Of a stretch of DNA of 64,000 nucleotides, positions 8,984 through 17,883 are shown piece by piece. A model generated the notes under the pieces. It was not told the origin of the DNA and made no database searches. It worked only from the letters and a program-made list of their open reading frames with translations. The stretch's first letter is position 1. The number at the start of each line of letters is the position of its first letter. This DNA is from Muribaculum sp. Lineage in GTDB: Bacteria; Bacteroidota; Bacteroidia; Bacteroidales; Muribaculaceae. The stretch covers positions 12,468-76,467 of the forward strand of contig VSOZ01000017.1 in the NCBI GenBank assembly GCA_009775095.1, written 5' to 3'. A program made the position numbers and the translations under genes.

Positions 8984-9251
8984 AATTTTTGAATAGAATG
9001 AATAATGTTATTAAATTGAATTATTTTGATTTATGGTTAAATGTCGTATCTATCAAGCCGGTGTGCGTCGGTGTACACATAAAACCGAAGCGAACTGCCG
9101 GTCGGCTCATAACCGACGCAAAACGCCTCGTGCTTACTATATCGGGCCGTGTCGTTCAAGGCCATAAAGCTGCGATTCATGTTCAAACTGTAACCGGTAT
9201 CGATTTATTAAACATTTGCACCAACAACGGCTTTTGCCGTCATTGGATATG

Positions 9252-9283
9252 CAAATTTATTATTATATTTTTTACAAACCAAA
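9252..9283 (-). promoter_or_regulatory. Promoter of the exb-tonB operon
   Basis: On the minus strand TTTG (9283-9280), a 20-nt spacer, then TAAATTTG (9259-9252). This is a good match to the Bacteroidetes -33/-7 arrangement. Transcription would begin near 9245, giving a leader of about 260 nt before exbB. Confidence 0.6.
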
Positions 9284-9457
9284 TTTTGTACCGTGATTTT
9301 TATTAAATTATCCTTTGCATCCGGTGTGTTAAATTTTTACTATGTTCCAAAGCATAATTTAACAAAATACGCCGCATAATATCTGAATTTATCATTACCT
9401 CTCGGTAATTCCGTGAATTTTTCACAACCAAAGTTAAGACAAACCAAAATTATCAGT

Positions 9458-9465
9458 TAACTTTG
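9458..9465 (+). promoter_or_regulatory. -7 box of the nqr operon promoter
   Basis: TAACTTTG at 9458-9465, 31 nt before the nqrA ATG. A complementary CAAAGTTA at 9429-9436 makes a face-to-face inverted pair with it, which could be a second, opposing -7 box or an operator. Confidence 0.6.
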
Positions 9466-9496
9466 CATTATTAAATATATCTATAGTATAATCCAC

Positions 9497-10840
9497 ATGG
9501 CAAAAGCTATAAAACTTAAGAAAGGGCTTGACATAAAAATCCACGGAGCCGCTCCGGCAGAAATACGGAGGCGGGTAGTCCCGGCTTCATGTGCCGTGGT
9601 GCCTGACGATTATCAGGGCATAACCCCGAAAATCGATGTAAAGGAGGGCGACGCCGTGCTTGCAGGCTCGGTGCTGTTTCACGACAAACAGTACCCTGAC
9701 ATACGCGTAGTATCACCTGTGGCGGGAACAGTACAGAGCATTGTTAGAGGCGAACGCCGCAAGCTCGAACGCATCGTAATAACACCCTCGCAGAACCCCG
9801 AAGAATCAATGCGTTTTGACACATCGGGCATAGATGACGACGTACTTGCACGGCGCCTGCTGCTTGACTCCGGTCTGTGGGCATGGATGCGGCAACGGCC
9901 TTACAATATAGTGCCGGCCCCCGGCATCGAACCGCGCGACATCATGGTGACCGGCTTTGACTCGGCACCTCTGGCACCCGACTACGAAATGCTGCTTAAA
10001 GGACACCAAGATGATATAAACGCTGCCATAAAACTGCTCGGCAAGCTGACCAAAGGCAATATATATATAGGTATACGCCAAGGAAGTTGCCTGACCGACA
10101 TTGAAGGCGCTGAAACAATAATCTTCGACGGCCCCCATCCTGCCGGCAACGCAGGCATACAGCTGGCAAACATCAATCCGGTCAACAAGGGCGACGTTGT
10201 GTGGACTCTTGACGCCGTGACGCTGATGCGCATCGGCCGGCTTGTAAACACCGGCACTGTCGACATGAACGTGACTGTGGCAGTGACGGGGTGTGAAGTA
10301 AAAACGCCCGAATACATCACCACAACAGCCGGAGCCGACATGGCATCGCTGACCGCAGGCAACATCCATGACGACAATGTACATCACCGCATAATATCGG
10401 GCAATGTGCTTACCGGCCGTCCTGTAAGCCGCGAGGACTATCTGCGCTTCCCCTACAGCCAGATAACCGTTATACCCGAAGGCGACGATTACGCCGAGTT
10501 CATGGGCTGGGCCTCCATGTCGCCGCAGAAGATGAGTGTATACCGCTCGTTCCCGGGCCACTTCACCAAACGTCTGTTCTGCCCCGACGCCCGCATACTC
10601 GGCGGACGCCGCGCCATGATCATGTCGGGCGTGTATGACAAAGTGCTGCCGATGGACATCATGGCTGAATTTCTGATAAAAGCCGTCATATCGCGCAATA
10701 TCGACCGTATGGAGCAACTCGGCATATATGAGGTGGCACCTGAAGACTTTGCATTGTGCGAATACGTCGACCCGTCGAAGCTCGAGCTTCAGAAGATACT
10801 TCAAGAGGGTCTTGACTACATACGCAAGGAACTCAATTAG
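9497..10840 (+). CDS. nqrA: Na+-translocating NADH:quinone reductase subunit A
   Basis: A 447-residue NqrA, the peripheral quinone-associated subunit of the six-subunit Na+-NQR complex. The N-terminus (KLKKGLDIKIHGAAP) and the barrel-sandwich stretch 'VKEGDAVLAGSVLFHDK...VVSPVAGTVQSIVRGERRKL' match NqrA rather than RnfC, which would carry two CX2CX2CX3CP clusters that are absent here. The five other subunits follow in standard order. Nqr oxidises NADH, reduces menaquinone and exports Na+, making this the main sodium pump seen in the window. Confidence 0.95.
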   Translation: MAKAIKLKKGLDIKIHGAAPAEIRRRVVPASCAVVPDDYQGITPKIDVKEGDAVLAGSVLFHDKQYPDIRVVSPVAGTVQSIVRGERRKLERIVITPSQNPEESMRFDTSGIDDDVLARRLLLDSGLWAWMRQRPYNIVPAPGIEPRDIMVTGFDSAPLAPDYEMLLKGHQDDINAAIKLLGKLTKGNIYIGIRQGSCLTDIEGAETIIFDGPHPAGNAGIQLANINPVNKGDVVWTLDAVTLMRIGRLVNTGTVDMNVTVAVTGCEVKTPEYITTTAGADMASLTAGNIHDDNVHHRIISGNVLTGRPVSREDYLRFPYSQITVIPEGDDYAEFMGWASMSPQKMSVYRSFPGHFTKRLFCPDARILGGRRAMIMSGVYDKVLPMDIMAEFLIKAVISRNIDRMEQLGIYEVAPEDFALCEYVDPSKLELQKILQEGLDYIRKELN

Positions 10841-10864
10841 AATCACAATAACTTTCCATAAAAA

Positions 10865-12073
10865 GTGAAATCGCTAAGAAAATATCTTGACAGGATAAAG
10901 CCCCAGTTTGAACCCGGCGGACGCTTGCATGCGTTTCAGTCGGTCTTTGACGGCTTTGAGACATTCCTGTTCACTCCCACCACCACCTCCCGGTCGGGAG
11001 TAAACATCCACGACAGCCTCGACTCGAAACGTGTGATGATCATTGTAGTGCTCGCCCTTGTGCCGTGCCTGCTGTTCGGCATGTACAACGTAGGCTATCA
11101 GCACTGGCTTGCCATCGGCGAGAGCCAATTCCCGTTCTGGCAGCTCATGGCCTACGGTTTTCTCGCCCTGCTCCCCCGTCTTTTAGTGTCATACATCGTC
11201 GGACTCGGCATCGAGTTCGTTGTAGCGCAGTGGCGCAAGGAGGAGATTCAGGAGGGCTTCCTCGTATCGGGTATTCTCATACCGCTCATCTGCCCCATCG
11301 AGATACCGCTGTGGATGCTTGCCGTAGCCACCGCATTCTCGGTCATCTTCGTTAAAGAGATATTCGGAGGCACCGGCTACAACATATTTAACGTAGCTCT
11401 CGTGACCCGCGCGGTGCTGTTCTTCGGCTACCCGTCAAAGATGAGCGGCGACGCAGTGTTTGTATCCACCGGAAGCATATGCGGCTTGGGTGAAGGCGCC
11501 GTTGTCGACGGCTTCTCCGGAGCCACACCACTGGGCCAGATAGCCTCAAACACCGGCGACACACTCACACTCACCAACGTCGTGGGAGAGCCGCTGTCGT
11601 TATGGGACATGTTTGCAGGCTTCATACCCGGCTCCGTCGGTGAGACATCGACTCTCTGCATACTCATCGGCGCGGCCATACTCCTTGTGACCGGTATAGC
11701 AAGCTGGCGCATAATGCTGTCGGTATTTGCCGGCGGCTTCGTCATGGCGGCCATTGCACACGCATTCCCCACGGCTACCTATCCTGCATCGATGCTGACG
11801 CCCCTTGAGCAGCTTACGCTCGGAGGCTTCGCCTTTGCCGCCGTATACATGGCCACCGACCCCGTCACCGCCTCGCGCACCAATCCGGGCAAGTACGTAT
11901 ACGGCTTCCTCATCGGAGTCATAGCAGTGCTCATACGCACCTACAACAACGGCTACCCCGAAGGAGCCATGCTCGCCGTGCTGCTGATGAACGCGTTTGC
12001 CCCACTTATTGATTACACCGTAGTTCAATCCAACATCCGACGCCGTCTGCGCCGCCTGAAATCCAAAGCATAA
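10865..12073 (+). CDS. nqrB: Na+-translocating NADH:quinone reductase subunit B
   Basis: A 402-residue integral membrane subunit with about ten TMs, related to RnfD. The start is GTG, 24 nt after nqrA. The flavinylation motif SGATPLG is at residues 218-224; Thr221 is the residue expected to carry covalent FMN by a phosphoester bond. NqrB also forms part of the Na+ path and quinone site. An opening soluble segment (about 1-50) precedes the first TM, as in the family. Confidence 0.95.
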   Translation: MKSLRKYLDRIKPQFEPGGRLHAFQSVFDGFETFLFTPTTTSRSGVNIHDSLDSKRVMIIVVLALVPCLLFGMYNVGYQHWLAIGESQFPFWQLMAYGFLALLPRLLVSYIVGLGIEFVVAQWRKEEIQEGFLVSGILIPLICPIEIPLWMLAVATAFSVIFVKEIFGGTGYNIFNVALVTRAVLFFGYPSKMSGDAVFVSTGSICGLGEGAVVDGFSGATPLGQIASNTGDTLTLTNVVGEPLSLWDMFAGFIPGSVGETSTLCILIGAAILLVTGIASWRIMLSVFAGGFVMAAIAHAFPTATYPASMLTPLEQLTLGGFAFAAVYMATDPVTASRTNPGKYVYGFLIGVIAVLIRTYNNGYPEGAMLAVLLMNAFAPLIDYTVVQSNIRRRLRRLKSKA

Positions 12074-12081
12074 ATAGAGAT

Positions 12082-12792
12082 ATGAACAAGCAAAGCAACA
12101 CTTATACCATTATATATATTGTCGCGCTCGTCATAATAGTAGGCACGGCTCTGGCTTTTACGGCCCTGTCGCTTAAACCGCTGCAGACCGCCAACGCCGA
12201 TGCCGACAAGATGAAGCAGATTCTGGCGTCGGTACACATCACCCCCGCCAAAAGCGACATTATAACCGACTTCAACAAGTACATCACCGACCGGTTTGTC
12301 ATCGACACCGACGGCAAGCGCGTCGATGGCGACGCATTCGCCATAAACGTATCGGCACAAAGCAAACTTCCACAGCCGGAACGCAAGCTCCCCATCTACG
12401 AGTGCACGCTGGCTCCCGATGATGTGAAGTACATACTGCCCGTGTATGGCGCCGGTCTGTGGGGACCGATATGGGGCTATGTAGCCGTAAACTCCGACGG
12501 TTCATCGATATACGGAGCATACTTCGCACATCAGGGCGAGACCCCGGGCCTTGGCGCGGAGATAGAAAAGCCGGCGTTCAGCGACCAGTTCACAGGCCTT
12601 AACCTGTTCAAGGACGGAGTGTTCAAGCCCGTTAACGTCATAAAGGCAGGACAGGCTCCCATGAACGGCGAAGACTATGTCGACGCCATATCGGGCGGCA
12701 CCATAACATCCAAAGGAGTGGCCTCAATGCTTGACAACTGCCTGTCAGGTTACAAGACCTTTCTTGAAAGTCTCACCAATAAAGGACAATGA
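12082..12792 (+). CDS. nqrC: Na+-translocating NADH:quinone reductase subunit C
   Basis: A 236-residue subunit with one N-terminal TM (about residues 8-28) and a periplasmic FMN-binding domain. The covalent FMN site is the SGGT motif with Thr207 (usual family form S(T)GAT; here the third residue is Gly). The stop codon overlaps the nqrD start (ATGA), so translation is probably coupled. Confidence 0.94.
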   Translation: MNKQSNTYTIIYIVALVIIVGTALAFTALSLKPLQTANADADKMKQILASVHITPAKSDIITDFNKYITDRFVIDTDGKRVDGDAFAINVSAQSKLPQPERKLPIYECTLAPDDVKYILPVYGAGLWGPIWGYVAVNSDGSSIYGAYFAHQGETPGLGAEIEKPAFSDQFTGLNLFKDGVFKPVNVIKAGQAPMNGEDYVDAISGGTITSKGVASMLDNCLSGYKTFLESLTNKGQ

Positions 12793-13421
12793 CAATCATG
12801 GCATCAAACAATAAAAATCTCGTCACTCTGCTCAACCCGTTGTCGAAGGACAACCCCGTAATCGTACAGATACTCGGCATATGCTCCTGCCTCGCCGTGA
12901 CGGCCAAACTCGAGCCGGCATTTGTAATGGGCATATCGGTCATAGCCGTGCTGGCATTCTCCAATGTCATCATATCGCTTCTGCGCAACACCATCCCCAC
13001 CAACATACGTATCATCGTACAGCTCGTGGTGGTGGCCGGTCTTGTGGTCATCGTAAACCAGCTGCTCATGGCATACCAGTATGACGTAAGCAAGCAACTT
13101 TCGGTATTCATCGGTCTTATCGTCACCAACTGTATACTCATGGGACGCCTCGAGGCATTCGCCATGGGCAACAAACCGTGGCCCTCGTTTCTTGACGGCA
13201 TAGGCAACGGTCTGGGCTATGCGCTCATCCTCGTCATCGTGGCCTTTGTACGCGAGCTTCTCGGCAGCGGCACCATATGGGGATTTCAGGTCATACCCGA
13301 CAGCTGGTACGAACACGGCTACGCCAACAACGGCCTTATGATATTGCCGCCCATGGCTCTTGTGGTGGTGGGCTGCATAATATGGATCCACCGCAGCTAC
13401 AACAAAGAGCTTCAAGAGTAA
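12789..13421 (+). CDS. nqrD: Na+-translocating NADH:quinone reductase subunit D
   Basis: A 210-residue, six-TM membrane subunit homologous to NqrE and RnfE. It has the conserved 'LGICSCLAVT' segment with a Cys pair-like region that helps bind the intramembrane iron centre shared with NqrE, and 'TNCILMGRLEAFAMGNKPWPS' in the middle. The ATG at 12789 overlaps nqrC by 4 nt; a second ATG at 12798 is an alternative start. Confidence 0.94.
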   Translation: MTIMASNNKNLVTLLNPLSKDNPVIVQILGICSCLAVTAKLEPAFVMGISVIAVLAFSNVIISLLRNTIPTNIRIIVQLVVVAGLVVIVNQLLMAYQYDVSKQLSVFIGLIVTNCILMGRLEAFAMGNKPWPSFLDGIGNGLGYALILVIVAFVRELLGSGTIWGFQVIPDSWYEHGYANNGLMILPPMALVVVGCIIWIHRSYNKELQE

Positions 13422-13445
13422 TAACCACAACACATACAGAATATA

Positions 13446-14063
13446 ATGGAAAATCTGAATATATTCATCAGGTCGATATTTGTCGACAACATGATATTTG
13501 CCTACTTCCTCGGCATGTGTTCGTTTCTCGCCGTGTCCAAAAACGTCAAGACGGCACTCGGGCTCGGAGCGGCCGTGACTTTCATGCTCGTGATATCGCT
13601 GCCGATAAACTATCTGCTCGAAACCTACGTGCTGCGTGCCGGAGCGTTGAAATGGCTCGGACCGGAATATGCCGACGTCGACCTCAGCTTCCTGTCGCTC
13701 ATCATGTTCATAGCCGTGATAGCCTCACTGACCCAGCTTGTCGAGATGGCGGTTGAGAAGTTCAGCCCGTCGCTGTACTCGTCGTTAGGTATATTTCTGC
13801 CTCTTATAGCCGTGAACTGCGCCATACTCGGCGGCTCGCTGTTCATGCAGCAGCGCGACTTTCCCGATGTGTGGACGGCATGCTGCGCAGGAGCCGGATG
13901 GGGTCTCGGATGGCTCCTCGCCATTGTAGCCATAGCCGCCATACGCGAACGTCTTCAGGAGTACAGCAACATACCCAAGCCTCTGCGCGGGGTAGGCATA
14001 ACATTTATCTTAACCGGCCTTATGGGAATAGCCTTCATGAGCTTCCTCGGCATTAAACTGTAA
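13446..14063 (+). CDS. nqrE: Na+-translocating NADH:quinone reductase subunit E
   Basis: A 205-residue membrane subunit with six TMs, paralogous to NqrD in inverted topology. Conserved features are IFVDNMIFAYFLGMCSF near the N-terminus and NCAILGGSLFM in the middle, both with the Cys residues expected to ligate the NqrD/E iron-sulfur centre. It sits 24 nt after nqrD and 5 nt before nqrF. Confidence 0.94.
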   Translation: MENLNIFIRSIFVDNMIFAYFLGMCSFLAVSKNVKTALGLGAAVTFMLVISLPINYLLETYVLRAGALKWLGPEYADVDLSFLSLIMFIAVIASLTQLVEMAVEKFSPSLYSSLGIFLPLIAVNCAILGGSLFMQQRDFPDVWTACCAGAGWGLGWLLAIVAIAAIRERLQEYSNIPKPLRGVGITFILTGLMGIAFMSFLGIKL

Positions 14064-14068
14064 CGGAT

Positions 14069-15373
14069 ATGTATACATTTGCAATGATAGCTCTTGCCGA
14101 CACCGGCACCCTCACTCTGTTGTCGGGAGTCGCTATATTTCTGGCGATAACGCTGCTCCTCGTAATCGTGCTGCTCATAGCCAAGAAGTTTCTTGTACAC
14201 ACCGGCGAAGTACGCATAAACATCAACAACGACAAGGATGTGTTTGCCATGTCGGGCAAAACCCTGCTGTCGACACTTGCCGACCAGAACATATTCCTGT
14301 CATCGGCCTGCGGCGGCAAAGGAAGCTGCGGCCAGTGCAAGGTTCAGGTCTTTGAAGGCGGTGGCGACATATTACCCACCGAGACCGTGCACTTCTCACG
14401 CAAGCAGATGAAAGACCACTGGCGACTCGGATGTCAGGTCAAGGTCAAGGAAGACATGTCAATAGGCGTTCCCGCATCGGTGCTTGACGTCAAGGAGTGG
14501 GAGTGCGAAGTCATATCCAACAAGAATGTGGCTACATTTATTAAAGAATTTATCGTGGCCCTGCCTCCGGGCGAACACATGAACTTCATACCCGGCTCGT
14601 ATGCACAGATAAAGATACCCGCCTACGAGATGGACTATAACGTCGACATCGACAAGTCGCTCATCGGCGACGAGTACCTGCCGTCATGGGAAAAATTCGG
14701 CCTGTTCACACTCAAGTGCAAGAACACCGAGCCTACCATACGCGCCTACTCTATGGCCAACTACCCTGCCGAAGGCGACCGCATAATGCTCACCGTACGT
14801 ATAGCCACCCCGCCCTTCAAGCCGAAACCTCAGGTAGGATTTCAGGATGTAATGCCGGGCATAGCGTCCTCCTACATATTCACCCTCAAGCCCGGTGACA
14901 AGGTGAGGATGAGCGGCCCTTACGGCGACTTCCATCCGATATTCGACTCCAAAGCCGAGATGATGTGGGTAGGCGGCGGTGCCGGTATGGCACCCCTGAG
15001 AGCCCAGATCATGCACATGACCCGCACGCTCAACTGTACCGACCGTGTCATGAACTACTTCTACGGTGCGCGCGCGCTCAACGAGGTGTTCTATCTTCAG
15101 GACTTCCTGCAGCTTGAAAAGGACTTCCCCAACTTCAAGTTCCACCTTGCTCTCGACCGTCCCGACCCGGCAGCCGACGCGGCCGGCGTCAAGTATACCC
15201 CGGGCTTCGTGCATCAGGTTATATACGAAACCTATCTTAAAGATCATCCCGCACCCGAGGATATCGAGTATTACATGTGCGGCCCCGGCCCCATGAGCAA
15301 AGCCGTAGAAAACATGCTTTGGGATCTTGGCGTTCCCTCTGAAAATCTCATGTACGACAACTTCGGAGGCTAA
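14069..15373 (+). CDS. nqrF: Na+-translocating NADH:quinone reductase subunit F
   Basis: A 434-residue electron-input subunit. An N-terminal TM (about 10-35) is followed by a plant-type 2Fe-2S domain with Cys81, Cys87, Cys90 and Cys122 as ligands (ACGGKGSCGQC and LGC). Next comes an FAD-binding domain with RAYSMANYP and a C-terminal NADH-binding domain with GGGAGMAPLRAQ and YYMCGPGPM. It takes hydride from NADH and passes electrons to the membrane subunits. It is the last gene of the operon and is followed at once by a terminator. Confidence 0.95.
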   Translation: MYTFAMIALADTGTLTLLSGVAIFLAITLLLVIVLLIAKKFLVHTGEVRININNDKDVFAMSGKTLLSTLADQNIFLSSACGGKGSCGQCKVQVFEGGGDILPTETVHFSRKQMKDHWRLGCQVKVKEDMSIGVPASVLDVKEWECEVISNKNVATFIKEFIVALPPGEHMNFIPGSYAQIKIPAYEMDYNVDIDKSLIGDEYLPSWEKFGLFTLKCKNTEPTIRAYSMANYPAEGDRIMLTVRIATPPFKPKPQVGFQDVMPGIASSYIFTLKPGDKVRMSGPYGDFHPIFDSKAEMMWVGGGAGMAPLRAQIMHMTRTLNCTDRVMNYFYGARALNEVFYLQDFLQLEKDFPNFKFHLALDRPDPAADAAGVKYTPGFVHQVIYETYLKDHPAPEDIEYYMCGPGPMSKAVENMLWDLGVPSENLMYDNFGG

Positions 15374-15391
15374 TCCGCCGACAACTTCTAT

Positions 15392-15431
15392 AAAAAAGCC
15401 GCAATCCCGTCTTTGGATTTGCGGCTTTTTT
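15392..15431 (+). terminator. Intrinsic terminator after nqrF
   Basis: A stem of AAAAAGCCGCAA and a right arm TTGCGGCTTTTTT, ending in a T tract, 19 nt after the nqrF stop. Confidence 0.9.
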
Positions 15432-15676
15432 ATTGCGGGTGTCCGGAGGACACATCCTACAAATAGCTGGTGGCGGAGCACCGCGACTCCACCGGTAAGG
15501 AATGATTTTATGATTGTTTCTGAAAGAAACGTCAAAAGAACTCATTTCGAAAAATATGCATTTTTTTATCTTTTCCGGGATATTTGGGTGGAGTTTTTGT
15601 CCAAGGGAATGCAGTAAGAGCCGCTCCCCCGCAAAATCATAATTATATTTGGCATTGTATTCGACTTATTCGCATC
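15432..15676. other. Intergenic stretch with small hairpins
   Basis: No gene is supported here. Visible features are a GTGTCC-GGA-GGACAC hairpin followed by CCTACAAA (about 15439-15463), a GTTTC-TGAAA-GAAAC palindrome near 15520, and, at 15650-15681, a partial upstream copy of the promoter repeat described next. Confidence 0.5.
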
Positions 15677-15757
15677 TTTGGCTACGCCTTAGATACTCAC
15701 GCTTGGCAAAATGCAAATAAATTTGGTTTTATGTTCGGCTTATTTGTATCTTTGCAT
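15677..15757 (+). repeat. 81-bp promoter-bearing repeat, copy 1
   Basis: This stretch matches 29723-29803 at roughly 85% over exactly 81 nt, including the shared blocks CCTTAGATACT, GGCAAAATGCAAATAAATTTG and GTATCTTTGCAT. It contains a full promoter: TTTG at 15722-15725, a 21-nt spacer and TATCTTTG at 15747-15754, just upstream of the dxs operon. A degraded further unit with CGACTTATTCGCATCTTTGG precedes it. Confidence 0.8.
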
Positions 15758-15764
15758 AGAATAA

Positions 15765-15962
15765 ATGAGAGTTATGACAGGGTATAATATCTTCCGTCTT
15801 ATATGCCTCGCTGCTCTATGGCTGATACTCTGCTATCTGTTGATAGCGGGCAGAGGCTTCACGGCATGGACTCTATTCATAATAGTAATCTCCGGCGGAG
15901 TCGTATTTATACCCCTGTATAAAAAATATATCAATGACGGCAATGGAAAAAGGAGAAAATAA
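15765..15962 (+). CDS. Small two-TM membrane protein upstream of dxs
   Basis: A 65-residue protein with two hydrophobic segments (about 9-27 and 33-50) and a basic tail ending in GNGKRRK. No family is recognised. It lies 8 nt after the repeat-borne promoter and its end overlaps the dxs start by 29 bp, so it is probably the first gene of the dxs-trkA-trkH transcript. An ATG three codons in (15774) is an alternative start. Confidence 0.65.
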   Translation: MRVMTGYNIFRLICLAALWLILCYLLIAGRGFTAWTLFIIVISGGVVFIPLYKKYINDGNGKRRK

Positions 15963-17883
15963 CATTGACAGTGTTCCCGTGCATTATCCGCTGCTTGAAA
16001 CAATAGACTCACCCGCCGACCTTCGAAAACTGCCGGCGGAGAAGCTGACGCAGGTGTGTGCGGAGATCCGTCAATTTCTTATCAACTCACTCTCCACCAA
16101 TCCCGGCCACTTTGCGTCGAGCATGGGGGCCGTAGAGCTTACCGTAGCTCTGCACTATGTTTTCAACACCCCCTATGACCGCATCGTGTGGGATGTCGGA
16201 CATCAGGCCTACGGACACAAACTGCTTACAGGACGACGCGACAAGTTCACTACCAACCGCAAACTCGGGGGACTGAGCGGCTTCCCGAATCCGGAAGAGA
16301 GCGAGTATGACACCTTCACGGCCGGACACGCATCCAACTCCATATCGGCGGCACTCGGCATGGCTGTGGCCTCGGCGCTGCAGCACGAATCGCCCAAGCG
16401 CAATGTCGTGGCCGTCATAGGCGACGCGTCGATAAGCGGGGGTCTTGCATTCGAGGGACTCAACAATGCCACCATGACCCGCAACAATCTGCTTATCATA
16501 CTGAACGACAACGACATGTCGATTGACCGCAATGTCGGAGCCCTGAATTCATACCTTGCACACCTTACAACCTCCAAGGCTTACAATACGTTCCGCTACA
16601 GGCTGTACCGCCTGCTGAAAAAGATGCATCTCGTCAACGACAGCACCAAAGACTTCATACTGCGGTTCAACAACAGCATAAAATCGTTGATGACACGCCA
16701 GCAAAACATATTTGAAGGGCTCAACATCCGCTACTTCGGCCCCTTTGACGGCCATGACGTGGAGCGAATAGTGCGGGTGCTCGGCGACATAAAGGACATG
16801 GACGGGCCGCGCCTGCTGCACCTGCGCACCACAAAAGGCAAAGGCTACACGCCGGCGGAAAACGACCCGGCATCTTGGCATGCCCCCGGCAAGTTTGACC
16901 CGCGGACCGGAAACCGCCTGTCGGAGCCCAATGAAGGAGTGCCGCCCAAATATCAGGACGTGTTCGGCGAGACACTGCTTGAACTCGCACGCCGCAACCC
17001 CAAGATAGTGGGCATAACGGCAGCCATGCCTTCAGGCACATCCATGAGCATAATGCAGCACGAGATACCCGGAAGAGTGTTTGACGTGGGCATATCGGAA
17101 GGCCATGCCGTGACCTTTGCCGGCGGCCTCGCCAAAGACGGCATGCGCCCCTACTGCGCCATATACTCATCGTTCATGCAGCGTGCATATGACCATATAA
17201 TACACGACGTGGCCATACAACGCCTCCCCGTCACCCTCTGTCTTGACCGTGCCGGCATAGTAGGCGAAGACGGCGTCACCCACCACGGAGTATTTGACCT
17301 CAGCTACCTGAGGAGCATCCCGGGAATGACCGTGGCCGCTCCGCGCGACGAAATAACCCTGCGCAATCTACTTTACACATCGCAGGATGCCGACCATGGC
17401 CCGATGGCCATACGCTACCCTCGAGGCAAAGGCCGTAATCCCGACTGGCGGGTGCCGATGAAGTCCATTGCCATAGGTAAAGGAGAGCGGCTTAAGGATG
17501 GAAGCGATGTGGCCGTGCTGTCAATAGGCCCGATGGCCAATATCGTGAAATCGGCCATAGAACAAGCCGAAGCCGACGGCATATCGGTAGCCCACTACGA
17601 CATGATATTCCTGAAGCCCCTCGATGAGGAGCTGCTTGCCGAAGTGGCGGCCAAAGGATGCCCCGTGATCACCGTCGAGGACGGAGTGAAAGAGGGCGGT
17701 CTCGGCTCTGCCGTGACAGAATGGTTCAATGACCGGAGCCATAAAGTACAGGTGACCCGAATAGGTGTTCCCGACTCGTTTGTACCTCACGGCAAAGTGC
17801 CGGAGCTGATGAAAATGTGCGGCATGGATGCCGATGCCATACATGCCGCAATCGTTAACGCTCATAAATCTGACAAAAAATGA
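15934..17883 (+). CDS. dxs: 1-deoxy-D-xylulose-5-phosphate synthase
   Basis: A 649-residue thiamine-diphosphate enzyme that condenses pyruvate and glyceraldehyde 3-phosphate, the first step of the MEP isoprenoid pathway. The N-terminal half holds the DXS-typical GHQAYGHKLLTGR and the ThDP/Mg2+ motif GDASISGG...NDNDMSI. The central pyrimidine-binding domain has the EGHAVTFAGGLA segment, and the transketolase C-terminal domain ends the protein. The length is normal. A start at 15943 (fourth codon, ATG) is equally possible. The stop overlaps the trkA start by 4 nt. Confidence 0.95.
   Translation: MTAMEKGENNIDSVPVHYPLLETIDSPADLRKLPAEKLTQVCAEIRQFLINSLSTNPGHFASSMGAVELTVALHYVFNTPYDRIVWDVGHQAYGHKLLTGRRDKFTTNRKLGGLSGFPNPEESEYDTFTAGHASNSISAALGMAVASALQHESPKRNVVAVIGDASISGGLAFEGLNNATMTRNNLLIILNDNDMSIDRNVGALNSYLAHLTTSKAYNTFRYRLYRLLKKMHLVNDSTKDFILRFNNSIKSLMTRQQNIFEGLNIRYFGPFDGHDVERIVRVLGDIKDMDGPRLLHLRTTKGKGYTPAENDPASWHAPGKFDPRTGNRLSEPNEGVPPKYQDVFGETLLELARRNPKIVGITAAMPSGTSMSIMQHEIPGRVFDVGISEGHAVTFAGGLAKDGMRPYCAIYSSFMQRAYDHIIHDVAIQRLPVTLCLDRAGIVGEDGVTHHGVFDLSYLRSIPGMTVAAPRDEITLRNLLYTSQDADHGPMAIRYPRGKGRNPDWRVPMKSIAIGKGERLKDGSDVAVLSIGPMANIVKSAIEQAEADGISVAHYDMIFLKPLDEELLAEVAAKGCPVITVEDGVKEGGLGSAVTEWFNDRSHKVQVTRIGVPDSFVPHGKVPELMKMCGMDADAIHAAIVNAHKSDKK

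Larger units (their letters stand above)
8984..9496. other. Divergent intergenic region between exbB and nqrA
   Basis: This 513-bp gap has no convincing gene; a 105-codon frame at 8989-9306 lacks any recognisable feature. It holds the two divergent promoters listed separately. Between about 9040 and 9130 it has GC-rich complementary stretches (GCCGGTCGGC, CATAACCGACG) that would fall in the 5' leader of the exb transcript. Confidence 0.6.

Noticed and set aside
9806..10846. A 346-codon minus-strand frame opposite nqrA
   Set aside because: It lies wholly within nqrA, is rich in His, Tyr and Val as antisense frames are, and has no motif.
9497..15373. The operon as rnf rather than nqr
   Set aside because: Subunit A lacks the two 4Fe-4S motifs of RnfC, there is no RnfB, and the last gene is NqrF with 2Fe-2S, FAD and NADH domains.
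14684..15535. A 283-codon minus-strand frame opposite nqrF
   Set aside because: It is an antisense shadow that crosses the nqrF terminator.
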